This document shows, piece after piece, positions 1 through 5,772 of a stretch of 13,598 nt of DNA (position 1 is its first letter; each line of letters begins with the position of its first letter). Location of the stretch: the NCBI GenBank assembly GCA_947489925.1, contig CANLFK010000046.1, forward strand, positions 1 to 13,598, given 5' to 3'. The translations under genes were made by a program, and so were the position numbers. This DNA comes from Candidatus Caenarcanales bacterium. GTDB taxonomy: Bacteria > Cyanobacteriota > Vampirovibrionia > Caenarcaniphilales > Caenarcanaceae. A model generated the notes under the pieces. The model was not told the DNA's origin and ran no database searches. It worked only from the letters and a program-made list of their open reading frames with translations.

Positions 1-1320
1 GTTTTGTTCTCCCTTTAGGGAGCTAGAGGGCTGATCCGCTGACTCCCCCTTTAGGGGGCTGGGGGGCTTCATAACCCTTTTCACTCTCTCCGCTGTGATT
101 GTTTCAGCATAGTCTTCCATTTCAATTAAAATAAATTTGCGGTTTCCTCCGTCTTGCCTGTTTAAATTTAAAACTGCGTGGGCGGTTGTTCCAGAGCCAG
201 CAAAACTATCTAATATAATATCGTTAGTATTTGGCTTTGTTACTTGATTAATAAGCTGTTCCAGTAGATTAACTCCCTTTGGGTAATCAAAGTTTTGTTC
301 TCCAAGTATTTCTCTTAATAACTTAGTTGCAACTGCATTAATATCTGTATCAATTAAAGAGGAATAAGGTTTTCTATCTGATCTTACTTCTGCTAAATGT
401 CTTTTATAAGTTGGCGTTCCTTTTCCTTCTCGTGGAAATATTACTTTACCTTCATCAATCATTTTTTCCATTCGATTTCTTTCATAAACCCAAACACGCT
501 TAGGATTACATTCGTAAGTAATATTTGTTTTGGGATCAGTAATTGAATAATAAAGATTTGGTCTTTCTTGTTTTGTCTTATTGCAAGTTAAATTATCTTT
601 CGCCCATAATCCACGAGGATCATTATCAGGATTAGAATATTTAGAAAAATCTTTTAGTACACCATTAAATTCAAAAGAAGCACTTTTTGCATAACTAAGT
701 ACATATTCATGATCTATTGATACTTTTCTTAACGCATCATTTGATCCAGTTCTTCGCTTCCAAGTAAAATTACCTACAAAATTACTACTACCAAAAATCT
801 CGTCCATTATCAGCTTTAAATTAGCTTGTTCATTATCATCAATGCTAATAAAAATAACACCATCTTCTCTCAGCAATTTATGCAAAAGCTTAAGCCGTGG
901 ATACATCATACAAAGCCATTTATCATGCCTGCTTAAATCTTCGCCTTCTTTGCCTACAACCTCGCCAAGCCACTTTTTAATTTTAGGGTGATTAACATTA
1001 TCATTATAAACCCAGTTTTCATTACCAGTATTATAAGGCGGATCAATATAAATGCACTTAATTTTGCCCTCGTATTCAGGGAGTAGAGACTTTAAAGCTT
1101 CGAGATTATCGCCATGAATTATTTTATTTTTAAACCCCCGCTCTTCGAGCGACCCCTTAAAAAGGGTACTTTGCAAATTGCCGCTCTCTTGTTCCCCTTC
1201 TAAGGGGATGTCCCTAGGACTGGGGTTTCCAAAATCATACTTCTTTTCTAATATATGAAACGGTACAGCGTGATGATGGTTTACAACCTGTTCTTTTCCA
1301 ATCCAATTTAATGAAGGCAT
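1..1320 (-). CDS. Adenine-specific DNA methyltransferase (type III Mod-like), 3' end beyond window
   Basis: The frame is open from an ATG at 1320 to the left edge (440 codons, no stop), so the C-terminus is missing. It transfers methyl from S-adenosylmethionine to the N6 of adenine in DNA. The catalytic motif DPPYNTG is at residues 93-99 and the cofactor motif FAGSGTT at 373-379; this order marks a beta-class enzyme as in Mod subunits of type III restriction systems. The segment between them would hold target recognition. Residues 31-65 and 419-440 are unusual low-complexity stretches (SPRDIPLEGE, SPLKGESADQPSSSLKGE) encoded by GC-rich palindromes, so they look like repeat insertions in the linker and tail. 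No clear ribosome site precedes the ATG. A Res endonuclease could lie left of the window; none is visible, so a solitary methylase is equally possible. Confidence 0.9.
   Translation of the reverse strand, partial: MPSLNWIGKEQVVNHHHAVPFHILEKKYDFGNPSPRDIPLEGEQESGNLQSTLFKGSLEERGFKNKIIHGDNLEALKSLLPEYEGKIKCIYIDPPYNTGNENWVYNDNVNHPKIKKWLGEVVGKEGEDLSRHDKWLCMMYPRLKLLHKLLREDGVIFISIDDNEQANLKLIMDEIFGSSNFVGNFTWKRRTGSNDALRKVSIDHEYVLSYAKSASFEFNGVLKDFSKYSNPDNDPRGLWAKDNLTCNKTKQERPNLYYSITDPKTNITYECNPKRVWVYERNRMEKMIDEGKVIFPREGKGTPTYKRHLAEVRSDRKPYSSLIDTDINAVATKLLREILGEQNFDYPKGVNLLEQLINQVTKPNTNDIILDSFAGSGTTAHAVLNLNRQDGGNRKFILIEMEDYAETITAERVKRVMKPPSPLKGESADQPSSSLKGEQN
8..70. repeat. Two adjacent copies of a GC-rich palindromic element inside the methyltransferase gene
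   Basis: Copy one has core CTCCC-TTTA-GGGAG (9-22) followed by CTAGAGGGCT. Copy two has core CCCCC-TTTA-GGGGG (45-58) followed by CTGGGGGGCTT. The two share a layout of hairpin core plus G-rich tail and are in the same orientation. They are translated in frame as SPLKGE-type peptides at the end of the methyltransferase. Related copies are at 1190-1225 and, on the other strand, at 6648-6677. Confidence 0.7.
1131..1229. repeat. Cluster of small palindromes inserted in frame in the methyltransferase linker
   Basis: This stretch contains GCTC-TTC-GAGC (1140-1150), CCCCTT-AAA-AAGGG (1153-1165) and CCCCTT-CT-AAGGGG (1194-1207) followed by a G-rich tail ending near 1225. It is much richer in GC than its surroundings and encodes about 33 residues between the N-terminal segment and the IIHGDNLEAL motif, where related methyltransferases normally have a short linker. 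The last palindrome resembles the 8-70 and 6648-6677 elements. Confidence 0.6.
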
Positions 1321-1406
1321 AAAATAATTAATTTCAATGAATAAAGAAAATTTTTCAATATGAGTATGATTTTTGCATATTTTGGGTATACTTAAGGTAT
1401 CACGAT

Positions 1407-1448
1407 GGCGAAGCATACAAAAGGGTTAGTCCTGCGTTACTCTTCGCC
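1407..1448. repeat. Inverted repeat between NYN gene and methyltransferase gene
   Basis: GGCGAAG at 1407-1413 is the exact reverse complement of CTTCGCC at 1442-1448, flanking 28 bases. The arm at 1442-1448 directly follows the stop codon of the NYN gene on the minus strand. It could act as a transcription terminator or RNA-stabilising hairpin, but there is no T-run, the loop is long, and the local GC content is above its surroundings, so a dispersed repeat is at least as likely. Confidence 0.4.
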
Positions 1449-1922
1449 TTATTTTTTGCCTAATTTATTATTTAAATTGTTCATGTAATCAAAGTATGAA
1501 CGGAATTTTGTAAGTAACATTGAATATTTTTTTCTATTTGGGATTAAAACTCTCTCTAATTTTTCTTTTTCTAACAAATATTCGATTAAACAATGAAAAT
1601 CTCCATCTCCTGAAACGATAATAGCTTTATTATAATTTTCATATTCAATCATTGTATGAAGAACTAATTCCGCATCCACATTACCTTTTATTCTTCCCTT
1701 CACCTCTAAAGTCGGTTTGAATATTACAATATAACCCGCCTTTTGCAATTCAGTGTAGAGAGCCTCATTCCCTGGTATATAACCGATAAATAAGAAAGCT
1801 TGATCAACCTTATATTTATCTTTTAGGTAAACACGAAATCTTTTAAAATCAAGCTCCCAATCCTGATCTCTGATTGCAAGATTAAGATTTTGACTATCAA
1901 TAAAGGCGTATATTGGATTCAT
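1449..1922 (-). CDS. NYN-domain (PIN-like) putative ribonuclease
   Basis: A 157-residue protein of the NYN/LabA/DUF88 group, PIN-like metal-dependent nucleases expected to cleave RNA in the cytoplasm. Acidic motifs sit in the usual order: FIDSQN with Asp9 at the end of the first strand, GNVDAEL in the middle (about residues 80-86), and the SGDGDF signature (about 104-109). The N-terminal MNPIYAFIDSQN and the total length fit single-domain members. It lies 60 bases downstream of the DUF2188 gene on the same strand and is followed by the methyltransferase, so the three could be cotranscribed. Its biological target cannot be told; NYN proteins occur in RNA turnover and in antiphage or toxin-like settings. 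Confidence 0.85.
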   Translation of the reverse strand: MNPIYAFIDSQNLNLAIRDQDWELDFKRFRVYLKDKYKVDQAFLFIGYIPGNEALYTELQKAGYIVIFKPTLEVKGRIKGNVDAELVLHTMIEYENYNKAIIVSGDGDFHCLIEYLLEKEKLERVLIPNRKKYSMLLTKFRSYFDYMNNLNNKLGKK

Positions 1923-1982
1923 TTTTTATTTGTTTTTCATTTACTACAGCAGGAGAGGAGGAATTCACCCCCTCAAATTCTA

Positions 1983-2207
1983 CTATCCTTTTGTTCTCCT
2001 TGGGTCTTTGCCATGACTATCACATTGCCTAATACGACCATCAGCACCCTGTATTCTCAGTTCAGTACCTTGATTTCTGCTTATTTCCCTAGCTCGATCT
2101 ATTGCCTCTCTTTGAGTGTTAAACACATGAGATGGACGCTCTGAATTTGATCTTTGAACTGACCAATCGTCCCCATGAGGACTTACGAAATGAGAATCAT
2201 TTGACAT
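1983..2207 (-). CDS. DUF2188 family small protein
   Basis: A 74-residue protein matching the DUF2188 pattern from memory: a start like HFVSPHGDDWSVQRSNSERPS, then FNTQREAIDRAREI, a ELRIQGADGRIRQ strand and the ending DSHGKDP. Proteins of this family are usually 65-80 residues and have no firmly assigned function; they are common in plasmids and accessory regions. The start is well supported: AAGGAG (positions 2222-2217 on the minus strand) sits nine bases before the ATG. It is divergent from the XRE/ImmA regulator, and the two operator-like sites in the shared intergenic region may regulate both. Confidence 0.85.
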   Translation of the reverse strand: MSNDSHFVSPHGDDWSVQRSNSERPSHVFNTQREAIDRAREISRNQGTELRIQGADGRIRQCDSHGKDPRRTKG

Positions 2208-2278
2208 TTTATAATCTCCTTAACTATAATGAGTTTAGTGTTTTAATCAGTGGGTTTTATTTAGTATTTTAGCGATTC

Positions 2279-2307
2279 TAAATAAATGCCCTTTTTTAAT
2301 GTAACAA
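2279..2307 (-). promoter_or_regulatory. Possible promoter for the DUF2188 gene
   Basis: On the minus strand TTGTTA (2307-2302) and TATTTA (2284-2279) are separated by 17 bases. The -35 box lies next to the operator-like site at 2311-2326. Both hexamers are imperfect, so this is a weak call. Confidence 0.3.
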
Positions 2308-2310
2308 AAT

Positions 2311-2326
2311 TTGCAAATATCTGCAA
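2311..2326. promoter_or_regulatory. Operator-like site 1 (TTGCAAATATCTGCAA)
   Basis: The 16-base site is an imperfect palindrome with TTGC/GCAA arms. It recurs 46 bases downstream as TTGCAAATATTTACAA with two differences. Its position over the -35 box and next to an XRE-type regulator gene suggests autoregulation by the XRE protein; the binding protein is inferred, not seen. Confidence 0.55.
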
Positions 2327-2339
2327 CCCTTAATACAAT
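2311..2339 (+). promoter_or_regulatory. Promoter of the XRE/ImmA regulator gene
   Basis: TTGCAA (2311-2316) and TACAAT (2334-2339) are separated by exactly 17 bases and would start transcription near 2346. The -35 box is inside the first operator-like site, so a protein bound there would block RNA polymerase. Confidence 0.5.
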
Positions 2340-2356
2340 AGAATCCAAGTTTCAAC

Positions 2357-2372
2357 TTGCAAATATTTACAA
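2357..2372. promoter_or_regulatory. Operator-like site 2 (TTGCAAATATTTACAA)
   Basis: Second copy of the site at 2311-2326, with CTTG/CAAG outer arms if one extends by one base on each side. It lies just downstream of the expected transcription start of the XRE/ImmA gene. Two sites spaced 46 bases apart flank the promoter core, a common arrangement for dimeric HTH repressors. Confidence 0.55.
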
Positions 2373-2398
2373 GCCCATAAGATCAGGATTAAAATGAA

Positions 2399-3343
2399 AT
2401 GAACTTTGGATCAGAAATAAAACAATTACGACAATCAAGACAGCTAACACAAGAACAGTTAGCAAAAGAATTAGATATTGATGCTCCTTACCTAAGCAAA
2501 ATTGAGAACGGTAAAAACACTTCTCTGTCAGAAGAATTTATCCGTAAAATCGCTGTTTTCTTTGAAGTGAATCCAATAGATTTAACATATCTTGCGGGGC
2601 TCATTCCAAGCGAACATAAGGATATTATTATCAGCAGTCCCATGTTACAGAGGGATTTAAAAATAAAGTTTCGTGATGTTACAACTGCTCAAAAGCATTC
2701 GGGACAAATCAACAAAACTGCCTTTTACAGTATTGAAATGATTGAATCTATAGCATCAAAAATTTTATTAAGATGGTGTCAAAGAAATAACTTACCAATG
2801 GTTACACCTCCCATAGGAATAGAAGAAATAATTAAATCTCTATATAAAGATGAAATTACTATTATTCCCATCACTGATAAGACAAATAATTTCCCAGACT
2901 TTGCAATGGCTGGTATATCAGAAGGAGGACATTTATTCATTAATATGAGAGATTTTGATAATCGTTTAAAACATGAAGGAACTAAACGCTTTACATTAGC
3001 TCACGAATTGGGGCATTGGGAATTACACTTTCCTAATAAAGATAAGAAAGATCAAGTCAAATTCAATCTATTTGAAACAAGCTCAAACGAACCTTTATTC
3101 AAATGTCGAAAAGAAGATATTGAAAATAGTCCTATGGATTGGGATGAGATAAATGCAAACAGATTTGCAGCCGCAATTTTAATGCCTGAAAATCTAATTC
3201 AGCTCGTATGGCAAAATCAAATTCACCAAAAAATATCTGACAAAGAAGAATTAATCAAGAAATTAAGTAATATTTTTGAAGTGTCTAAACGAGCAATGGA
3301 AATCCGATTAAAGAATCTAAAGCTGTTAGACACTCTCAAATAA
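2399..3343 (+). CDS. XRE-family regulator fused to ImmA/IrrE-type metalloprotease domain
   Basis: A 314-residue two-domain protein. Residues 5-60 form a Cro/CI-like helix-turn-helix (IKQLRQSRQLTQEQLAKEL, then DAPYLSKIENGKN), which binds DNA. Residues about 110-314 form an ImmA/IrrE-like zinc peptidase: HELGH at 202-206 gives two metal-binding histidines and the catalytic glutamate, and Glu250 in the ExxAN pattern before RFAAAILMP fits the third ligand. Such proteins control mobile elements and stress responses, sometimes acting as antitoxins or as proteases of a repressor. AGGA at 2385-2388 supports this ATG. The upstream region carries two matching operator-like sites, suggesting autoregulation. 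No separate substrate gene is evident next door, except the divergent DUF2188 gene. Confidence 0.9.
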   Translation: MNFGSEIKQLRQSRQLTQEQLAKELDIDAPYLSKIENGKNTSLSEEFIRKIAVFFEVNPIDLTYLAGLIPSEHKDIIISSPMLQRDLKIKFRDVTTAQKHSGQINKTAFYSIEMIESIASKILLRWCQRNNLPMVTPPIGIEEIIKSLYKDEITIIPITDKTNNFPDFAMAGISEGGHLFINMRDFDNRLKHEGTKRFTLAHELGHWELHFPNKDKKDQVKFNLFETSSNEPLFKCRKEDIENSPMDWDEINANRFAAAILMPENLIQLVWQNQIHQKISDKEELIKKLSNIFEVSKRAMEIRLKNLKLLDTLK

Positions 3344-3358
3344 CCTCTCTCAAATAAT
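3333..3358 (+). repeat. Short direct repeat CTCTCAAATAA across the XRE/ImmA stop codon
   Basis: CTCTCAAATAA occurs at 3333-3343 and again at 3348-3358, a 15-base period. The first copy includes the stop codon. It may be a small slippage duplication without function. Confidence 0.5.
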
Positions 3359-3460
3359 CATTTCTTTTTGTTGAATCAACGGGATAAGTGAAGGTCTAAT
3401 ACAACGCTTTAATCTCAAACCCATCATTAATTTACCTCTTTTATCCCTTATTTTAAATAA

Positions 3461-3598
3461 ATCATAAAAGTACTGAGAAAAAGCCCACAAGCCACCCTAG
3501 CGACTGGAGAGGAGCGGGTATCGCCGAGCGAAGGGCGGGAACGACTAAAAGAATTATTAGACGGCAATGAATTAGCGGATTTTATACTTTTTATTTAG
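3461..3598 (+). pseudogene. Gene remnant containing a GC-rich repeat
   Basis: No intact gene lies between 3344 and 3741. Within it a frame without an ATG start is open from 3461 to a TAG at 3596-3598. From 3482 its translation is protein-like: SPQATLATGEERVSPSEGRE, then RLKELLDGNELADFILFI. The first part is encoded by a GC-rich block (about 3490-3545) that contrasts with the AT-rich surroundings and looks like an in-frame repeat element; the rest looks like the end of a lost gene. No family can be named. Confidence 0.35.
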
Positions 3599-3626
3599 TC
3601 TGATAGCAATAAATCCAAGTTTATGG

Positions 3627-3650
3627 TTAATAATCTCTAGAGAATATTAA
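3627..3650. promoter_or_regulatory. 24-bp near-perfect palindrome, putative HicB-type operator
   Basis: The halves TTAATAATCTCT and AGAGAATATTAA are reverse complements except for one symmetric pair of positions. It covers the expected -35 region of the -10 box at 3660-3665 and lies upstream of the HicA/HicB-like genes. Antitoxins of such pairs usually repress their own promoter through palindromes of this kind, so this is the likely operator; the binding protein is inferred. Confidence 0.6.
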
Positions 3651-3659
3651 TTTATTGGG

Positions 3660-3665
3660 TATAAT
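3660..3665 (+). promoter_or_regulatory. -10 box TATAAT upstream of the HicA/HicB-like pair
   Basis: A perfect TATAAT in the context ATTGGG-TATAAT. The same context precedes the -10 box at 4356-4361, which suggests a shared promoter style. The -35 region is replaced by the palindrome at 3627-3650. A 17-codon frame (3671-3724) lies between this box and the HicA-like gene and may be just leader. Confidence 0.5.
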
Positions 3666-3741
3666 GATTAATGGAAGCAAAAAAGGCAAAACAGAACTAC
3701 TTACCAACAAATGAATACATCTAAACACTTAATAAATATAC

Positions 3742-3978
3742 ATGAAATATTGGACTTTCAAAAAACTACAACAATATCTCAAAGAGCAAGGATATTTAAT
3801 ACAAGCAACTAACAATAATGAGTGGAAAGTAGTTGATTCTGCGAATAAGCCAATTGCATTTTTTGCAACAAGACATGGCAAAGGAACTAGTCGGGAAGTT
3901 TTAGCACCATATATTAGAAAAATCTTACAAGCAATAGAAAATGACAAAAATGATGAAAACAACGATAAACAGTTTTAA
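3742..3978 (+). CDS. HicA-like toxin family protein, catalytic histidine apparently missing
   Basis: A 78-residue protein with the HicA layout: an N-terminal helix (TFKKLQQYLKEQGYLI), a strand region, then HGKGT followed by a helix SREVLAPYIRKILQAI, as in the end of HicA where GTL-x-IL-KQA is usual. HicA toxins are small dsRBD-fold mRNA interferases. In typical members a GSHH or SHR histidine follows the first helix; here that place reads ATNNNEWKVV, with no histidine. The only histidine is His45 in the TRHGKG turn. It could be an inactivated toxin or a diverged nucleic-acid-binding member. It overlaps the HicB-like gene by 38 bases, strong support for a paired operon. Confidence 0.65.
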   Translation: MKYWTFKKLQQYLKEQGYLIQATNNNEWKVVDSANKPIAFFATRHGKGTSREVLAPYIRKILQAIENDKNDENNDKQF

Positions 3979-4321
3979 TGTTAAATGGAATGAAGAAGAC
4001 CAATGCTTTATCGCAAGTACCGAAGATAATGATTTAATTGGTTGTGGAGATTCAGCAATAGAAGCTGTTCAACATTTACAAAATCACCTTAAAGATGAAA
4101 GTGAAACTCCTCGAAAAAAAGTAGGAAGACCAAAGAAATTTAAACAAAAAATAGGACCAGAAGTTTTAGAAGAAACAATAGAGAAATTAGCATTCTTGAA
4201 AGAATCTTTTCCAAGTTTTGAAAGCCAAGGAGATATTATTGATGAAGCAGTAAGTATTTTGTATCAATCTATTTCTAGAGTACAAAATAAAAAACCAGCC
4301 AAAATAAAAGGAAAAAAGTAA
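3941..4321 (+). CDS. HicB-like antitoxin family protein with AT-hook-like segment
   Basis: A 126-residue partner of the preceding gene. Residues 12-52 match the partial RNase H-like fold of HicB antitoxins: FNVKWNEEDQCFIASTEDND, then GCGDSAIEAVQHLQNHL. Residues 58-67 form a basic segment with a GRP core (KKVGRPKKFK), like an AT-hook that grips the minor groove of AT-rich DNA. The last 50 residues are helical and may form the DNA-binding dimer domain. The protein would neutralise its partner and repress the operon through the palindrome at 3627-3650. The start could also be the ATG codons at 3950 or 3953; none has a clear ribosome site, as expected with translational coupling to the overlapping upstream gene. 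Confidence 0.7.
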   Translation: MTKMMKTTINSFNVKWNEEDQCFIASTEDNDLIGCGDSAIEAVQHLQNHLKDESETPRKKVGRPKKFKQKIGPEVLEETIEKLAFLKESFPSFESQGDIIDEAVSILYQSISRVQNKKPAKIKGKK

Positions 4322-4326
4322 TATTA

Positions 4327-4351
4327 TACAAATATAATTTTATGTACAAAT
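4327..4351 (+). repeat. Direct repeats TACAAAT ahead of the Phd/RelE operon
   Basis: TACAAAT occurs at 4327-4333 and 4345-4351, 18 bases apart, upstream of and touching the -10 region. ATTTG at 4365-4369 gives a partial inverted match downstream. Antitoxin-binding sites are plausible here but no clear palindrome is seen. Confidence 0.3.
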
Positions 4352-4355
4352 TGGG

Positions 4356-4361
4356 TATAAT
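4356..4361 (+). promoter_or_regulatory. -10 box TATAAT of the Phd/RHH/RelE operon
   Basis: A perfect TATAAT in the context AATTGGG-TATAAT, the same as at 3660. It would start transcription near 4368, just before the GAGG ribosome site at 4369-4372 that lies nine bases ahead of the ATG at 4382. No good -35 box is visible. Confidence 0.5.
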
Positions 4362-4381
4362 TACATTTGAGGATATTTGTC

Positions 4382-4612
4382 ATGGTTAAAACTTTAGAAA
4401 ATAAAGCTTCTTCATTACCGATTGCTGAAGCTAGAGCCAATTTAACAGAATTAGTAAATCAAGCTTTCTATGCTGGTATTAAAACTATAATTGGCAAAAG
4501 AGGAAAACCCCAAGCGGTTGTAATCTCATATGAACAGTATTTAGAAATGGAAAAATTAATTGCAAACAACTGCAATAGTCAAAAATCAGCCAAAATCAAA
4601 AAGGGTATATAA
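4382..4612 (+). CDS. Phd/YefM-family antitoxin
   Basis: A 76-residue protein with the Phd/YefM N-terminal DNA-binding pattern: LPIAEARANLTELVNQA, then KTIIGKRGKPQAVVISYEQY. These antitoxins bind a toxin through a C-terminal tail and repress their own operon. The ATG at 4382 is chosen over a TTG at 4367 because GAGG at 4369-4372 is correctly placed. The tail KSAKIKKGI is short and basic. The stop codon is followed without a gap by the ATG of a second antitoxin-like gene, and a RelE toxin follows that, so one operon has two antitoxin-type proteins and one toxin. Its own toxin may have been lost, or it may be an extra regulator. Confidence 0.85.
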   Translation: MVKTLENKASSLPIAEARANLTELVNQAFYAGIKTIIGKRGKPQAVVISYEQYLEMEKLIANNCNSQKSAKIKKGI

Positions 4613-4828
4613 ATGTTAACTTCATTAAAATTACCAGATGAGCTGAACCAGAGAATAAGTGAGCTGGCAAAAAAGACTCAAAAAAGTAAAAACTATCATA
4701 TAAAAAAAGCTATTGAAAAGTATCTTGAAGATCTCGAAGATTACTTAACAGCTATTACTATACTCGAAATGAAAAACCCTAGAACACCATGGAAAGAGGT
4801 AAAGAAAGAACTTGACTTGGCAAATTGA
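4613..4828 (+). CDS. Ribbon-helix-helix (CopG/RelB-like) antitoxin
   Basis: A 71-residue protein with a typical RHH motif at the N-terminus: the strand LTSLKLPDEL, helix NQRISELAKKT and helix KSKNYHIKKAIEKYL. Residues about 45-71 (LEMKNPRTPWKEVKKELDL) would wrap around the toxin. The gene starts directly after the Phd stop codon and overlaps the RelE toxin by 17 bases, the usual coupling of antitoxin and toxin. It is the best partner for the RelE protein and would repress the operon as a dimer. Confidence 0.85.
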   Translation: MLTSLKLPDELNQRISELAKKTQKSKNYHIKKAIEKYLEDLEDYLTAITILEMKNPRTPWKEVKKELDLAN

Positions 4829-5108
4829 AATAGACGACTTTGCAAAGTCTCAAATCAAAAACTTAAACAAAAGTATTCAAACCCGAATTGCAAAGTTTAT
4901 TGATAAATTAATGACTTTAGAAAATCCTAAAGTATTAGGAGATACTCTCAGAAAAGAATTACATCCTTTAGTTAAATATCGAATTGGTGATTATAGATTA
5001 ATTTGTAAATTAGAAAATAAAAAGTTAATTCTTTTAGTTGTTTTTATTGGGCATCGAAGCTCAGTTTATGAGGAACTTACAAAATATTTAAACAAAAAGA
5101 ATATATAA
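4812..5108 (+). CDS. RelE/ParE-family toxin
   Basis: A 98-residue toxin of the RelE superfamily, expected to cleave mRNA on the ribosome. The MTWQIEIDDFAKSQIKNLNK start, the core VKYRIGDYRLICKL (Arg57, Arg62) and the ending VVFIGHRSSVYEEL (Arg82, Tyr86) are family hallmarks; these basic residues and the tyrosine are the ones known to matter in RelE enzymes. The start is a TTG at 4812 inside the antitoxin gene; MTW is the usual beginning in this family, so TTG is preferred. All key residues look intact, so the toxin is probably active. Confidence 0.88.
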   Translation: MTWQIEIDDFAKSQIKNLNKSIQTRIAKFIDKLMTLENPKVLGDTLRKELHPLVKYRIGDYRLICKLENKKLILLVVFIGHRSSVYEELTKYLNKKNI

Positions 5109-5158
5109 TACTAAGTATGCAAATATATTAAACCTGCTAATTGGAGAAAAATGAAAAA

Positions 5159-5743
5159 ATGACGGAGGCAGAAATCAAAGGAATCAAAGAAATCTTAAAT
5201 AACCAACTATTTGCGGGAACTGTGGGATGTATCTTGGGATCGATTCTTACATATGTTTCTAATTGGAAAAATAATAAAGACAAAATCAAGCAATTACGAG
5301 AAGATTTCTCTAAAGAGATGGAATCAAACCTTGTTGAAATTGAAAGACTCCGCAACCTGGTAGACAGCTTAGAAAAAAGGATTCACGAAAGAGATCAAAC
5401 TGTCTTCAAAGAGAATATTCATATTAAATGTGTTTATTGGTGCTTCCAGTATATGGTAAGCCAAGGCAAGATATACGAGTGTATTAATTCAGAAATCTAT
5501 TATTTACTAGATAATGTTTATAGAGATTTAAGTCAGATTGGAGAAAATAACGCTAATAATGAGTTTCAGAACTTAGAAGCAGTTTTATGTTCCCCCGATC
5601 CAAATATTTATGAAGACCCAGTAGCAGCTAAATGGCATCAAGTACAAATTCAAGCAAATAAGTTATTTATCGATTGGCGAAAGAAACTGAGTCAGCATAA
5701 AGAAGAACTTGAAAAAATTAAGATCATTCTCAAGAAATTATAA
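5159..5743 (+). CDS. Predicted single-pass membrane protein with coiled coil, function unknown
   Basis: About 194 residues from the ATG at 5159; an in-frame TTG at 5141 would add six residues. GGAG at 5143-5146 favours the ATG, though the 12-base spacing is long. One membrane segment lies near the N-terminus (LFAGTVGCILGSILTYVS), followed by a basic stretch NWKNNKDKIKQ, which predicts the bulk of the protein in the cytoplasm. A charged helix of about 45 residues (KEMESNLVEIERLRNLVDSL onward) is likely a coiled coil. The rest is helical with a cysteine-containing core (HIKCVYWCFQYM). I do not recognise the family. It follows the RelE operon in the same direction but may be separate. Confidence 0.7.
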   Translation: MTEAEIKGIKEILNNQLFAGTVGCILGSILTYVSNWKNNKDKIKQLREDFSKEMESNLVEIERLRNLVDSLEKRIHERDQTVFKENIHIKCVYWCFQYMVSQGKIYECINSEIYYLLDNVYRDLSQIGENNANNEFQNLEAVLCSPDPNIYEDPVAAKWHQVQIQANKLFIDWRKKLSQHKEELEKIKIILKKL

Positions 5744-5772
5744 GTTTTAGTTAAACCTGTCCAGTTTGTCTT

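Noticed and set aside
1952..1980. Palindrome-like GAGGAGG/CCCCCTC stretch after the DUF2188 gene
   Set aside because: Pairing is imperfect and no T-run follows, so neither a terminator nor a repeat can be claimed.
1890..2144. Plus-strand open frame opposite the DUF2188 gene
   Set aside because: It lies over DUF2188 coding sequence, has no family pattern and no ribosome site.
3671..3724. 17-codon frame between the -10 box and the HicA-like gene
   Set aside because: It is too short to judge, has no ribosome site and may be leader RNA.
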